Assembly (NCBI GenBank): GCA_003427395.1 | Contig: BFEA01000003.1 | Coordinates: 7,662,782 to 7,720,740 of the forward strand | Reading direction: 5' to 3' | DNA length: 57,959 nt | Source: Chara braunii | Taxonomy: Eukaryota; Streptophyta; Charophyceae; Charales; Characeae | Shown: positions 1 to 10,753 of the stretch, in pieces | Layout of the letters: every line of letters begins with the position of its first letter | Position numbering within the stretch: position 1 is the first letter of the stretch | Program-made: the position numbers and the translations under genes | Notes under the pieces: model-generated | Databases searched by the model: none | Seen by the model: the letters and a program-made list of their open reading frames with translations, nothing else | Told to the model about the DNA's origin: nothing

Positions 1-42
1 ACACCAAGCTCAGAGATATGGCAACCGAGAACACAGTTCAGA

Positions 43-854
43 TGTAACCTCGCTTCAACAGACTATGGTGCATCAGCGCCTGTACATCACAACTCTCGTC
101 ACTGTGTTCAACTCCACTGTTCACACACGCTCACTCTGGATCACCCTGAATACCACCAGGCACGCACGGTAAGTCTAACTTCCTCCTACAGCGGCTATGG
201 CCGCACTACCACTACCGACTATGGCTACGATCTCCCTTCAGCCCACTTTGTCCTCGGGCAACCTGCAGACCACCTTCGCACAAGACGCTGTAGCAGCGCT
301 TACGCAGTGAACGAATGAATGACTGGGCGGTGCCTCTTGATTTATACTTCTGTAACTCGTTGGTCTGCCCCTTTCCCAGGCCCTTGGTGTACACAGTCCC
401 ACACGGTACTTGCTTGACTGGACTCTGACTGACTGGGACCGGTACCGCTGACTGCATGGGTTTGCACTGCCAACTCGATGCAGTCACACTGCCGACGTAA
501 CGCATTGGACTCACCACTTGCCCACTTGCCTCTGGCTAAACGTGAGGCTACTTCGAAAGGCCACTTCCGGACCTTCCGGACGTCTGTGGACTTGGCCTTA
601 CGAATACTATAGCAGCTACGACCTTGACCTTTCAGGACACCTACAGCTAAGACCTCGACAGAACTATGACCCCTATTTGACAGACCTACAGATCGAACCC
701 CTACAACTATACAGTCCAACGACAGGCAACAACCACTACCAAAACACAGGTTACGGGTTCAAACACCGACTCGATACTGTACATGGGCAAAGTGAGATCT
801 GGGATCGAATCCTGGTGCCCGCATCTGTGCCTACAGAACGTGAAAACCGTTACA
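43..854 (-). repeat. Candidate 3' LTR of the Ty3/gypsy element
   Basis: On the minus strand the chromodomain frame ends at 893 and is followed by a G-rich purine stretch (about 855-866), as expected of a polypurine tract. TGTAAC follows immediately. The reverse-complement terminus GTTACA, expected at the other end of an LTR, occurs at 43-48, which gives an 812-bp LTR with 6-bp inverted termini. A TATA-like site lies at 340-346 on the minus strand, which would give a U3 of about 500 bp and an R/U5 of about 270 bp. There is no second LTR in the window to confirm these ends, so the boundaries are inference. Confidence 0.5.
340..346 (-). promoter_or_regulatory. TATA-like box in the candidate LTR
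   Basis: The minus strand reads TATAAAT within the candidate LTR. A core promoter of a Pol II-transcribed retrotransposon would be expected in U3 here. It is supported only by the motif and its position. Confidence 0.3.
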
Positions 855-892
855 CTCCCGCCGGCCTAAATTCTAGGTCCTTCGAGAATACT

Positions 893-1349
893 TCAGTCTA
901 AGGCAGGACCTTTCCCCTTCTTGTCTCTTTCGTAGGCTCGAACTATGTCGGGAGCTGTCGCTAGAAGTTCTGTTCGCGTGAACCAGCGGTCGTCTTCTGG
1001 TTCCTGAAATGCGAATCTGACTTTGTACTGTTTCTGTGGACGACCTCTACCTCCCGTCCTAAAGACGTCCTCACCTACTATCCCCTTGCTGTCATATCTT
1101 CCATCCATATCCAGAGGGATCATAGATCTGCGTGATGGGAACTGTTGACTTGTGACGCAAGGCAACAACTTCGACGCATGGAACACTGGGTAGGTGCGGA
1201 GGTGTACCGGAATCTCAATAGTATAGGACGGTCCATCCTCTCCGCCCTTGACTTCTAGGACTGGCCACGGTCCTCTATACGCAGGCAATAACTTTTGTGA
1301 GATGTTCTCCTCAGGAGCAAACTCTTTTGACTTGACCCAGACTAAGTTG
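893..1349 (-). pseudogene. Integrase C-terminal domain and chromodomain-like tail (Ty3/gypsy)
   Basis: The minus-strand frame from 1288 to 893 starts with the integrase SH3-like segment (GPWPVLEVKG, then VFHASKLLPC, as in the gypsy GPF/FHVS-LKP region). It continues into a chromodomain-like stretch (GRGRPQKQYKVRF, then WFTRTELL). In the family this tail contacts histone marks and guides insertion. The upstream sequence (HRRPSEFQV, then NLVWVKSKEF) continues the same protein but is out of frame by about one or two bases near 1350. The tail ends at a normal stop codon just before the polypurine-like tract, so the C-terminus is natural. Confidence 0.8.
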
Positions 1350-2161
1350 CTACTTGAAATTCTGAGGGGCGACGGTGCTTGTTAGCTTGCTCTATCATTT
1401 TGTGCTGGGCTTTCTTGAGGTTGTCAATAACGGTAGCTATCTTTTTCTCGTGCTGTATCGCAAACTCTCATGTTCCGGGCGGTAGCCTCTGAATCTGATC
1501 CCGGTTAAATCCATCGAACGGTCTGCTCGATCTGAAAGACTTGTGCAGCTCGTTGGGAGTGCGACACGTAGATAAGTGCACGCTATTATTGTATGTACTG
1601 GCTACCTTAGGGAGCATCTCATCCCAGTTGATCTGGTCGGGCCTAATATACATCCTAAGAACTTGCTGCAGGAGCTTGTTCATCTGTTCAGTCTGGCCGT
1701 TAGTCTCAGGATGACGGCCAGATGACATTAACAACTTGGAACCATAGACTCTCATTAGTTCCTGCCAGTTCTGACTGGTGTATCTAGTATCCCTGTCACT
1801 AACTATCGACAACGGTATACCATGCTCACTGACCCAATGGTCAAAAAACTTTTGAACTACTAAGTCTGTGCGTGCCTCTGCAGGCAAAGGAACAAAAACT
1901 GCATATTTACTAAACCTATCAACTATAACCATGACTTGACTTTTGCCATGCCTACTCTTTACCCCAGTGTCCAAAGTTGATGGACACAGAATCCCCGGGT
2001 CTATCAGGAATAGGCAAAGGTCTGAGAAGACCAAGAGGGGCTCGCATAGTGGTCTTGTTTCTCTGACACACTTTACAACTGCAGACATACTCTATGCAGT
2101 CGGCGTTCATACCAGGCCAGATGTACGTGCACATGAGGTTGGCTATAGTGTCTTTTGCCAA
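1350..2161 (-). pseudogene. Ty3/gypsy integrase, zinc-binding and catalytic core (frameshifted)
   Basis: Integrase inserts retrotransposon cDNA into chromosomes. The HHCC zinc finger is split between frames: the His pair (CHDTEGHFGW) sits in the frame that ends near 2143, and the Cys pair (CSCKVCQRNK) is in the frame 2161-1952. After another shift near 1955 comes the DDE core, with the first Asp in MVIVDRFSKY, the second in SDRDTRYTS and the Glu in NGQTEQMN. All three catalytic acidic residues are still present, but at least two frameshifts prevent a continuous product. The core then runs toward the C-terminal domain described separately. Confidence 0.87.
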
Positions 2162-2625
2162 CCAAAGTGTCCCTCTGTGTCATGGCATTCCCCTAAGATC
2201 AAACTACAGATCTCTTCATTGTTGGGAATGCATAGGCGGCCAGCTACATTAGTCTTCTTGAATAATAAGCCGTCTGTAGTGCGGTAGTCTGGCTCAGACT
2301 CTAGAGCCTCCTTAACTCTCTTGAGGAGGTCACTATAGATAGGGTCCTGTGCATATGCCTCTCTAACTCTTTGCTGCAGGTCTCTCCCTATATCCAAATA
2401 GTAAACTATTGCCCCAAAGTAATCAGCTCTCCTACTCAGAGCGTCCGCTACTACATTGTACTTCCCTTTAACTGGCTTCAGTTCAAAGTCATATTGGTCT
2501 AACTCTGCGGCCCACCTAGTAAGCTTAGGTGTTATCTTGGCCTGAGTCTTCAGCCACCTTAGAGTCTCGTGGTCTGAGTAGACTTTGAAGTGCCTCCCAA
2601 GCACGTAGTGCTTCCAATGATTTAA
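2155..2625 (-). pseudogene. Ty3/gypsy RNase H and connection to integrase
   Basis: RNase H degrades the RNA strand of the RNA-DNA hybrid during reverse transcription. The frame 2604-2143 contains VYSDHETLRWL and GKYNVVADALSRR, both standard Ty3/gypsy RNase H signatures, followed by a linker into the integrase zinc finger. The first RNase H Asp ([10 protein letters not shown]) lies in the RT frame upstream. Between the two frames part of the domain is deleted: [10 protein letters not shown] in the RT frame overlaps [13 protein letters not shown] in the other, so a short deletion and frameshift sits near 2620-2650. Confidence 0.85.
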
Positions 2626-3785
2626 TGCTTGCCTGAGAGCGTAGAGTTCTCTGAAGGCATCCTGGCGGACATGAACTCTACGGGCCTATATCCATTGCCA
2701 TCGTCTTGCTGTAGAACAGCACCTATGCCATACTGACTCGCGTCAGTGGTAACAACGAAAGGCAGGGACGGATCGGCTACCTTAAGGAATGGATATTCTA
2801 TCAGGGCCCACTTTAATCTTTTCAGGGCAGCTGTGCAGTCCTTGTCCGACTTCCAGATTGCTTCTTTCTTTAGCAACCTGCGAAGGGGCGCAGCGATGGT
2901 AGAGAACTTCCTGACAAACTTCCTGTAATAATTACCTAGGCCTAGGAACGACCGCAACTCTGTCAGCGTGCGGGGCGTTGGCCAATCTCTAATCGCTGCA
3001 ATCTTGCTATCTTCAGGTCTAACGCCGTCTCCGTCTAAGACGTGGCCGAAGTACAACACTTGTGTCTTGGCCCATTCGCACTTCTTTGCATTGATCTTGA
3101 AGTTAGTTTCTCTAAGTTTCTCCGATACCTGCCTCAGATGGCCCTCATGCTCCTGGAGGGTCTTACTGAACACTAGAATATCCACTAGAATATCATCTAG
3201 ATATACTACAACAAATCTATCTAACCACGGCCTAAACAAATCGTTCATACAGCGCTGGAAAGTCGCTGGCGCATTGGTTAGTCCAAAGGGCATAACTATA
3301 AACTCATAGTGCCCATATCTAGTCCGGAATGCTGTCTTATACTGATCATCAGGATGAACCTCTATCTGATGATAGCCGGACTTTAAGTCTATCTTCGAGA
3401 AATACTTGCAGCCCTGCACCCGATCTAACAGATCATCTATCTGGGGCAGTGGTTCTGCATTCTTCACTGTGATAGCATTGAGACCTCTATAGTCTATATA
3501 CATTCCGAGCTCTCCCTCTTTCTTGGGGACAAAGAGAACAGGTGCTCCAAATGGAGACGAACTGGGCCTAATCCAACCGTTCTCAAGGAGCTCGTCTAAC
3601 TGCTTACGCAGCTCCTCTAGCTATCTTCGCGACATTCTGTAAATCGCTCCCTTAGGAGTCGTACTGCTAGGCTCTATCTCTATACAATGCTGGATCGACC
3701 GCGGCACTACTCCTGTAGGCGGCTTAACTAGATCTGTGTATTCTTCCAGCAGCTTGGCAATAGCAGGGTCTATGGGTCTCAGCTG
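2622..3785 (-). pseudogene. Ty3/gypsy reverse transcriptase with premature stop and 12-bp duplication
   Basis: The RT reads clearly on the minus strand: upstream linker (LLEEYTDLVKPP, AIYRM), then [52 protein letters not shown], the catalytic YLDD, and the thumb with [15 protein letters not shown] codon near 3623 interrupts the N-terminal linker between AIYRM and LEELRKQ. A 12-bp tandem duplication (3171-3182 and 3183-3194) adds four residues (DILV) directly after YLDD. The catalytic aspartates survive. The domain is otherwise open for 293 codons from 3503 to 2622, which suggests a fairly young loss. Upstream of about 3785 no gag or protease is visible. Confidence 0.9.
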
Positions 3786-3789
3786 TTCG

Positions 3790-4780
3790 CGCGAATGTGA
3801 AGGGGCGCGAACACGTTCGCCATGCTACGCAGCATGCAAGAAAAGAACTGTTAGCTGTTCTTGGCCTTGACCACAAAGACCAGAAGGAAAAAGACGAAGT
3901 GACTCTTTTTGCCAATTTTTTATCTTCTTGGTCTGTTTGGTCTTTTTTGTTTCTGTGCCAGTGTATGGTCCTTTTGGTCTTTTGGGCAGTTTTTGTTTGT
4001 TTTGCAATTTTTTTTGTGGATTTTATTGCCTTGAATGTAGATTTACACATATTGAACTGGACTTCTGAAAGTAGTTTACAGAGGTTACAAGGCTGTCACC
4101 TGGAGAAGCCCATTGAAGGCTACTCTCAAGAGTCTCAACGTTAAAATCCAAGATTTAGGTGGCTTGCCATTACGATGAACTAAGCTGTCTCCATCTACTC
4201 CGTGAAAATCATATGAAGTTTGCCTTAAACCAGTAGTACCTTTCGCAGCCAAACTCGAAACACCAATTTTCCACAAACTGAATTCTTCGGGTTAAATTAT
4301 TACTGGACCTCAATGGCTGACGCCGTGAGCTGAAAAAGAAAAAGAACGTTCAGCAAAGCTTGGCACACAGTTCTTTTCCACCTCGTAAAAAAGAACGGGT
4401 GATAGTGGCTCTTTAAACACATTATTTGGAGGGAGACGACATGAAAATCATTTTCGAGTTACTCACCAGTGCCCATTTGCTGCTAATGTCTCCAATTCTG
4501 AAAGGCGTGAGAAAGTTATAACTTATAAGTGATTTTCAATCCTCATCTATGTAGCCTTCCGGAGATTTTCACATTGCAATATGCTAGTGTACTAGGTGCC
4601 AGTGATACACAACTAACCTGTCCACATTGGCTGCAGCTCTTAATAGTCCCAGGGAGTTTGCTTTACGTCCCCACTATGTTGCAATTTGGCAACCCCTCAT
4701 CTGCTCACAGTGCTTGATGATAACCGCTCTTTCTAAATCCTGTTCGAATTCTTTGTTTTCTCTCCTCTACTCTTCTTATG
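3790..4780. other. Unassigned region with no supportable gene
   Basis: Short open frames exist on both strands, including a Lys/Thr-rich one on the minus strand at 3724-4050 and one on the plus strand at 3797-4144. None shows a recognisable domain or an internal signature. The plus strand is rich in T between 3900 and 4025. The stretch may be remnants of another element that replaced the gypsy 5' half. Confidence 0.4.
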
Positions 4781-4992
4781 CCAGGTACTGCTCATGACCT
4801 CCTCCTGGACTGCTTTGCTCCCGGTATCTCTACTCTACTCTCCTCTCTCCTTTCTGCTCTCTCCTCTATTCTCTACTCTCTACTCTACTCTCTACTTTAC
4901 TCTCTACTCTACACTAGCCACTCTGCTCTCTATTTTGTAAGTTTGTACCTTACTTTCTACTCGTCTCTACTCTACTCTACTATACTATACTA

Positions 4993-5088
4993 GCTAAAAT
5001 AGTCCAAATTCCAGCGACACAAACTGCTAGAAGTATTGCGAAAATTCTTCTCGATGAAGGATTTATAGAAAATTTTCGTGAAGTTGTG
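4993..5088 (+). pseudogene. rps8: rps8-like fragment (plastid-type 30S ribosomal protein S8) inside the satellite
   Basis: Thirty-two uninterrupted codons read [24 protein letters not shown] and IENFREV. This matches the conserved N-terminal part of the S8 family (a Val-x-(I/V)-Pro-x-Thr strand, then IAKIL-x-EGFI-(D/E)-NF), and the wording is closest to plastid S8 of streptophytes. S8 binds the central domain of 16S rRNA. Full-length plastid S8 is about 130 residues; only residues of roughly 20-52 are present, with no start codon and satellite sequence on both sides. The fragment is also AT-richer than its surroundings. It is most likely plastid DNA transferred to the nucleus and then captured in the repeat. 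A nuclear or mitochondrial S8 exon is less likely because no splice or start context is visible. Confidence 0.72.
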
Positions 5089-5447
5089 CTCTGCTACTCT
5101 CTAGTCTACTCGGTACTCTACTGTGTAGCGTACTCTATTATACTCTACTCTGCTCTAAGCTCTACTCTCTATTCTACGCTACTGTACTCTTTTCTACTCT
5201 ACTTTCTACTCTAATGCACTCTACTATACTCTCTACTCTTCTGTACTCCCTCTACGCTCTGCTCCACTCTACACTGCTCTCTGCTTTATTTTCTACTTTC
5301 TACTTTCTACTCTAATCTACGCTACTTTCTATTTTCCACTTTGCACTACTCTCTACTCCCTACTGTTCTCTACTCTGTACTCCACTCTCTACTTTTCACA
5401 GCACTAATCTACTCTCTATTCTACCATGTACTCTGCTGCCTACTGTA

Positions 5448-5606
5448 CTCTACTCTCTCTCTAGTCTACTCTCTACTCCACTCTAGTCTCTACTCTCTCT
5501 GCTTAGTATACTCTCTACTTTGCTCTNCTCTACTCTCTCTCTAGTCTACTCTCTACTCCACTCTAGTCTCTACTCTCTCTGCTTAGTATACTCTCTACTT
5601 TGCTCT
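5448..5606. repeat. 79-bp exact duplication flanking a single N
   Basis: The 79 bases 5448-5526 are repeated at 5528-5606 around one N at 5527. This is most simply an assembly join at which overlapping contig ends were not merged. Confidence 0.8.
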
Positions 5607-7405
5607 ACTCTACTCTACTCTACTCTACTCTACTCTACTCTACTCTACTCTACCCCACTCCACTCTACTCTACTGTACTCTCTGCTCTCTACTCTACTCT
5701 CTGCTCTACTCTCTACTCTACTCTCTACTCTACTCTCTATTCTACTCTACTCTTATGTCCTCCACTCTATTTTATCATCTACTCTACTCTCTGGTCCCCT
5801 CTCTACTCTCTATTCTCTACTCTCTACTCGCTGCTATTACTCGCTGCTCTCTACTCTTTACTCTACTCACTAATGTCTACTCACCACTCTTCTCTCTAGT
5901 CTACACTGCTCTCTACTCTACACTACTCTCTACTCTCCACTCTCTACTCTTAACTCTCTACTCTACTCTACTCTGCTCTCTACTGTCCTCTTCTCTACTC
6001 TACTCTCTTCTCTTCTCTATTCTACTCACTACTCTTTACTCTCTACTCTTTACTTTCTACTCTACTCTCTCTACTCTACACTCTGTACTCAGAACTCTAG
6101 GCTACTCTATTCTACTCTACTCTCTACTCTATGATACTCCCTACTCTCTGCTCTCTACTCTGCTCTCTACTCTACTCTCTACCATATGCTACTCTCTACT
6201 CCATTCTATCACTGCCCTCTACTTCTCTACTCTACCCTTCGCTACTCTCTACTGTCTACTCTCTACTCAACTCTACACTAGTCAACTCTCAAGTCTACAC
6301 TACTCTCTACTCTCTACTCTACACTATTCACTACTCTGCTCTACACCACTGTCTACTCTGCTCTACAGTAGTCTCTACTCTACTCTACACTACTCTGTTC
6401 TACTCTACAGTACTCTCTACGCTATACTCTACACTATACTCTACTCTTCTCTATTCTCTTCTCTCTATTCTACAGTACTCTCAACTCTCTGCTCTACTGT
6501 CTTCTCTCCACTCTACACCATATCTACACTATACTCTCTACTCTATAACACTCTGTCTACTCTACTGTACTCCTGTCTCATGTCTACTCTGTACTCTACT
6601 CTCTACTCTACTCTACAGTGCTCTATACACTCTACATTACTCTACACTGTACTCTGCTCTACTATCTACTCTACACTATACTTCCTACTCTGTCCACTCT
6701 ACTGTACTCCCGTCTCCTGTCTACTCTCTACTCTACTCTCTACTCTAGTCTTCTCTCTATTATACTCCCTGCTTTATACTCTCTATTCTCACCTCTACCT
6801 TACACTACTGTCGACTCTCTACTCTCGACTCTCTGCTCTACTCTACTGTCTGCTCTCTCCTCTATGCTACACCACTCACTCTGCATCATACTCTTTACTC
6901 TACTCGATAATACTGTCTACTCTGCACTATTCTACTCTACTCTACACTCTACTCCACTCTACTATCAACACTTCTCTATTCTACACTATTCTACTCTCTA
7001 CGCTCCACTGTACCGTACTGTACTCTACTGTACTCTCTATGCTTCTCCACTCTATTATATTTACTTGACACTACTATAGTACTTTACGCTATACACTACT
7101 ACTCTATAATAGACACTCTATAATAGACAATATTCTCTACTCTCTACGTTCTACTGCACTCTACTCTCTACTCTGCTCTGTACGCTGTACTCTCCAGTCT
7201 ATTCTACAACACTCTATGCTCTCTACTCTATTCTATAACACTCTATACCATCTACTCTTCACTACTATTTACTTCATATTCTACTATACTCTCCTCTACT
7301 CTCCTCTACCGTTCACTGTGCACTCCACACACTCTCGACTCTACTCCACACCATTAACTCTACTATAATCTTTAATCTACTCTACTACATTGTAGTCTAC
7401 TCGGG

Positions 7406-8222
7406 CTGTCTTTATTTGGGGTTAGGACGGGGATAACTTTTTGTTGCAAAGACCTACAGGCGAAAAGACGACTCGTTCTTGTTTATGTTTGCTTTTCAAA
7501 CAATCGACCATAGCAGCATAGCTGTTTTTTTTTACCTGCCTACGTATCCCCCATTTTTCTGTTCCGGTATTCAGACTCTATTGGAGATGTCATACACACT
7601 AATGTCAATTACATCAATATCCCTTTCTCACGCGGGCGGAGCTGCACTGGCTCATCTTTTCTTTTTCCTTTTTTTTCTTTTTTTTCTTTTTATTAATCCT
7701 TCCGCAGTTTCACCTATGGATAAGGTTCCTTCCTCTAAATGATAAGGTTCCATGTACTTCTCACAGCACCACCAGCGGCAAACCACTGAGATCACCGTGA
7801 TCCAGACACTTCACCGGACCATTTAATCTGCAGGAACGACGGCTGGTCTGTGCAAAGGGCAGTGACGTAATCAGCGTGAGCTGATGACTCGCTCTACTAG
7901 GCATTCCTCGCCCAAGATTGATAATTACAACGATCTAGCCCTGTCACAATGAACCTTGAGAAGTTTACCCTGGCCTTTCGACCTTAGGCAAGCAAGTCGT
8001 TGGATTCATCAGTGCATAACTCGCTTGCGGCCCAGAACATCTAAGGGCATCACAGAGCTGTTATTGCCTCAAACTTCCGTTGGCTAATCGTCCAACAGTC
8101 CCTCCAGGAAGCTGCGCTGGCTCAGCTTGTTGGAATACGTAATACAAATGATGTGCTTCTTTAAAATTGAGCCCTCTTTTTTTTTGTTGCCCACTTTTTG
8201 CTAACTGGAGGTCAGTGTCATG

Positions 8223-8223
<1 letters not shown>
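7406..8223. other. No recognisable gene
   Basis: After the satellite the composition becomes mixed. A T-rich run with interspersed C lies at about 7658-7697. I see no domain-bearing frame, tRNA or inverted repeat. Confidence 0.4.

Positions 8224-8285
<62 letters not shown>
8224..8285. repeat. (TG)n microsatellite
   Basis: An uninterrupted TG dinucleotide repeat of about 31 units. Confidence 0.97.
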
Positions 8286-8289
<4 letters not shown>

Positions 8290-8408
8290 CGGGCATCACA
8301 GAACCCCAGAGGTCAAGCTTCACACCAGACTATCTTCCGCGAAACGAATCATCGCAGGGTACCAATTGTCAAAACATATACCCAGTTTCCATTTCAGCAA
8401 CCCCCCCC

Positions 8409-8519
8409 CTACTGTCTTCCCCTGAACACAATGCATCCTAATTATGACTGCATCCAACCGGAAAGTTGGCTTGTATACGTTCAGAATCAGGGTAAATTGT
8501 GTTCAGGGGAAGACAGTAG
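8409..8519. mobile_element. MITE-like 111-bp inverted-repeat element, copy 1
   Basis: The ends are perfect 24-bp inverted repeats beginning CTACTGTCTTCCCCTGAACA. The interior carries ATTATGACTGCATCC and TGGCTTGTATACG, which recur in other copies at 32403 and 36174. The length is exactly 111 bp, the same as the copy at 14826. There is no coding capacity. A small non-autonomous DNA transposon is the simplest reading; a clear target-site duplication is not visible. Confidence 0.7.
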
Positions 8520-8966
8520 TGAAATCCATCAAATTCGATACATGCGGCAAGCACACGAAGAGATGATTGGATCAAAAGAGAAGCAGACGGGCAGAGTAGA
8601 GAAAGAACAGCGATGGAAGGGGAGGAAAATACCACACATAGAGACTCCTGGTAGAACCCAAGGCAACTCCTTTTCATGTATGAAACAGGCTCATGTCGCA
8701 AATGATCACCCTTCATTCCACAGTGTCAACATACACTTGTTCACACCACCAGTCTTGTTGCTGACCCAATCGACAGTTTGTCTCCTGATTCGCACCCCAC
8801 ATAGCGATTATCCCGAGATGATGCTTTCCACTTCCCCCTGATACCTTCACATGCTTATCACCTCCTCACTCCTCTCTTGCAAAGAATTTTGTAATCAACG
8901 TAACCACCTCTCCGATCCATGTGCTCAAACTTAATCCACACTGCTTGTGATCATAGCAACTCAAAC

Positions 8967-9028
8967 GAGGGACATGGAGTGTGCTTGAACTAAATCCACG
9001 CTGCTTGCGAGCATTCTCCATGTCCCTC
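8967..9028. repeat. Hairpin with a nearby imperfect direct repeat
   Basis: GAGGGACATGGAG at 8967-8979 is matched by its exact reverse complement at 9016-9028. The preceding segment (about 8920-8950) and the loop (about 8981-9010) are imperfect direct copies containing AATCCAC and GCTGCTTG words. Confidence 0.6.
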
Positions 9029-10753
9029 ATAGACTCCAACTATGCTAAGAATTCTACGAAAAAAAGACGACTAACACACATAACGGTCATAACCCCGAAT
9101 ATATTGAAGAACTCGACACCCTCCATCAGGTCCACCAGGAAGGCGTCTCGAAACCGCTCTCGCTGACTCATCTCCTATTCACAGCGCTGCCGTTCCTTTC
9201 TTACTTCCGAAGTTCCTATGTCAGCATGTCATAGATTATATACAGTGGAACACTTAACTGTAGGGACATGGGATGTTAACTGGGACGAGTATGAAGTGGG
9301 TGTCCATTGACAAGGAACGAGATGTATGTTGGTGTGAGAGAGCGTGCCACCTCGAAAAATTTCCATCACGATTACCATAGCAAGGGTAGACGCGAAGTTT
9401 ATATTGGGTGACGGAATGGTATGGCTATGGATTAGTGGCATATTATTATCCCTAAAGGATGCTTTTTGCTGCCTGCCACGTGCCAGCTCATCAGAGGGAA
9501 CATTAAGATCACAAAACATGTCCAGAACCGCCATCACGGCAGCTTTGCACGCCTGGATTCAGCAGAGAGGAGATGGAGGGGGAAGGGGGAGAAGGCACCA
9601 TTGTCGAGTTTTTTACCATGCTGGATCACGAAGGGCTGAAGGAGATTCCCCAGCATCGAGCATCTCGTAACGCGTGGAATCCACCATGAGTAAATTACCG
9701 AATAAACTGACTCGTCACGAAAGCGCTGAGACCTCGACGCTATCTAGCTATCTAGGGACGTAAGCCGGGCTACATGCACAAGCGCAGTCGTAGCTGCGCC
9801 TTACCTCTGCGGTGGAAGAGGAATTGCCCATGTGCATTGTTCAAATACTCGTTCACCATTGCTTGCCACTAGTATCCAAGTCCCCTGGGCAAATTCCCAG
9901 GCCCTTCTCCATTTCAGACCTTCGGGGTACCCTTGCCCCCTACATGGGTCAATCATCTTTCCATAGGGTGCCACCCGTGGGGGCACACATATGCAAGCGG
10001 GCAAAGACAACTCTTACTCAGCACCTGAGGCCAAAATTTTCCCCACACATCAGAGCCACTACCCTTCGAAGGCAATGATGGGTCGACCATCAGTCCCAAT
10101 TTGGGGGGAACACATGTACCTTAAAGCACAAGCATCCACCTTCACATTGCAATGCACCCGACTGCAATCAATCGCCAATCCAACTTCCCAAACGCAGAAG
10201 ACTCACAAAAGTATCACACCGAACAACGAAACCACGAATCGACATGGAGATGAAAGTGCCCTGCAAACTCTATATTAATATACAAGCGGAAAGCCGGTGA
10301 CAGAGGGCGGAACGAAAGCAGCAGGAAGTGGAATGGCGAACTCGGCTCTCCAACTCAGCGCTTGGCATGGCCAGGCAACATTATTTGGCACGGGTGGCAC
10401 TATATGGGCTGGGTGGTATTATGCAGACCGGGCAGTGATATGTGGGCTGGCCTATATGGTGCGGTGTAGGTGGGCAGCACTACACTGGGGGGTTGCCCCA
10501 CCTGATGCATGTGGTGGGCTTCTCTGGACGCATCTGGCCCGGGCAGTCCACACCCGGCTGCTCTGTACTTGTATTTGAACAACCGTCCTTGGGCATTGCT
10601 GCATGTGCCCAAAATGCATTGAGAGAGTCCTGTGTGAGCATGCCGGGACGCCCGTGAAACTGGCCGGCAGAAAACAACTAAGCACAGCAAAAAGATCCAC
10701 TGCCAGCGAATCATAACGGACGAATAAGGGCATGCCGACACTGCGACTTAAGG
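9029..10753. other. No supportable gene; imperfect G/T-rich repeats near 10.4 kb
   Basis: Short open frames of 60-110 codons on both strands have no recognisable domain. Between 10340 and 10520 there are loosely repeated GGGCTGG, GGTGG and TATATGG words, which look like a decayed tandem repeat. Confidence 0.35.

Larger units (their letters stand above)
43..3790 (-). mobile_element. Degenerate Ty3/gypsy LTR retrotransposon (chromovirus-like), 5' part missing
   Basis: Read on the minus strand, this holds RT, RNase H, integrase and a chromodomain-like C-terminus in the pol order of Ty3/gypsy elements, followed by a candidate 3' LTR. The coding frame is broken by at least one nonsense codon (near 3623) and by frameshifts near 2620, 2150, 1955 and 1350. 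No protease or gag is visible: homology stops near 3785, about 45 codons before the conserved RT start, and the sequence beyond is unrelated, so the 5' half and 5' LTR are lost or replaced. The copy cannot be autonomous. The family assignment is firm; the outer boundaries are inferred. Confidence 0.88.
4826..7405. repeat. Degenerate TACTC/CTCTA satellite, about 2.6 kb
   Basis: Almost the whole stretch is built from CTCTA, TACTC and CTCTCTA words. The pure pentamer TACTC runs without a break at about 5604-5653 and is degenerate elsewhere. One strand is strongly pyrimidine-rich. Long open frames here (one reaches 437 codons) consist only of Leu, Ser, Tyr and Thr and are a consequence of the repeat, not genes. 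The tract is interrupted once by unrelated sequence at 4993-5088. Confidence 0.95.

Noticed and set aside
518-901. A 127-codon plus-strand frame
   Set aside because: It lies across the candidate LTR, antisense to the retrotransposon, and has no recognisable domain.
3724-4144. Gag or other retrotransposon proteins in the 3.7-4.1-kb frames
   Set aside because: No zinc knuckle, capsid-like or protease motif is visible; composition alone does not support a call.
5755-7068. A 437-codon open frame in the CTCTA satellite
   Set aside because: It is made almost only of Leu, Ser, Tyr and Thr dictated by the repeat; similar frames exist in other phases.
8167-8841. A 224-codon frame through the TG microsatellite
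   Set aside because: It contains the repeat-derived Cys/Val run and crosses the inverted-repeat element; nothing suggests a protein.
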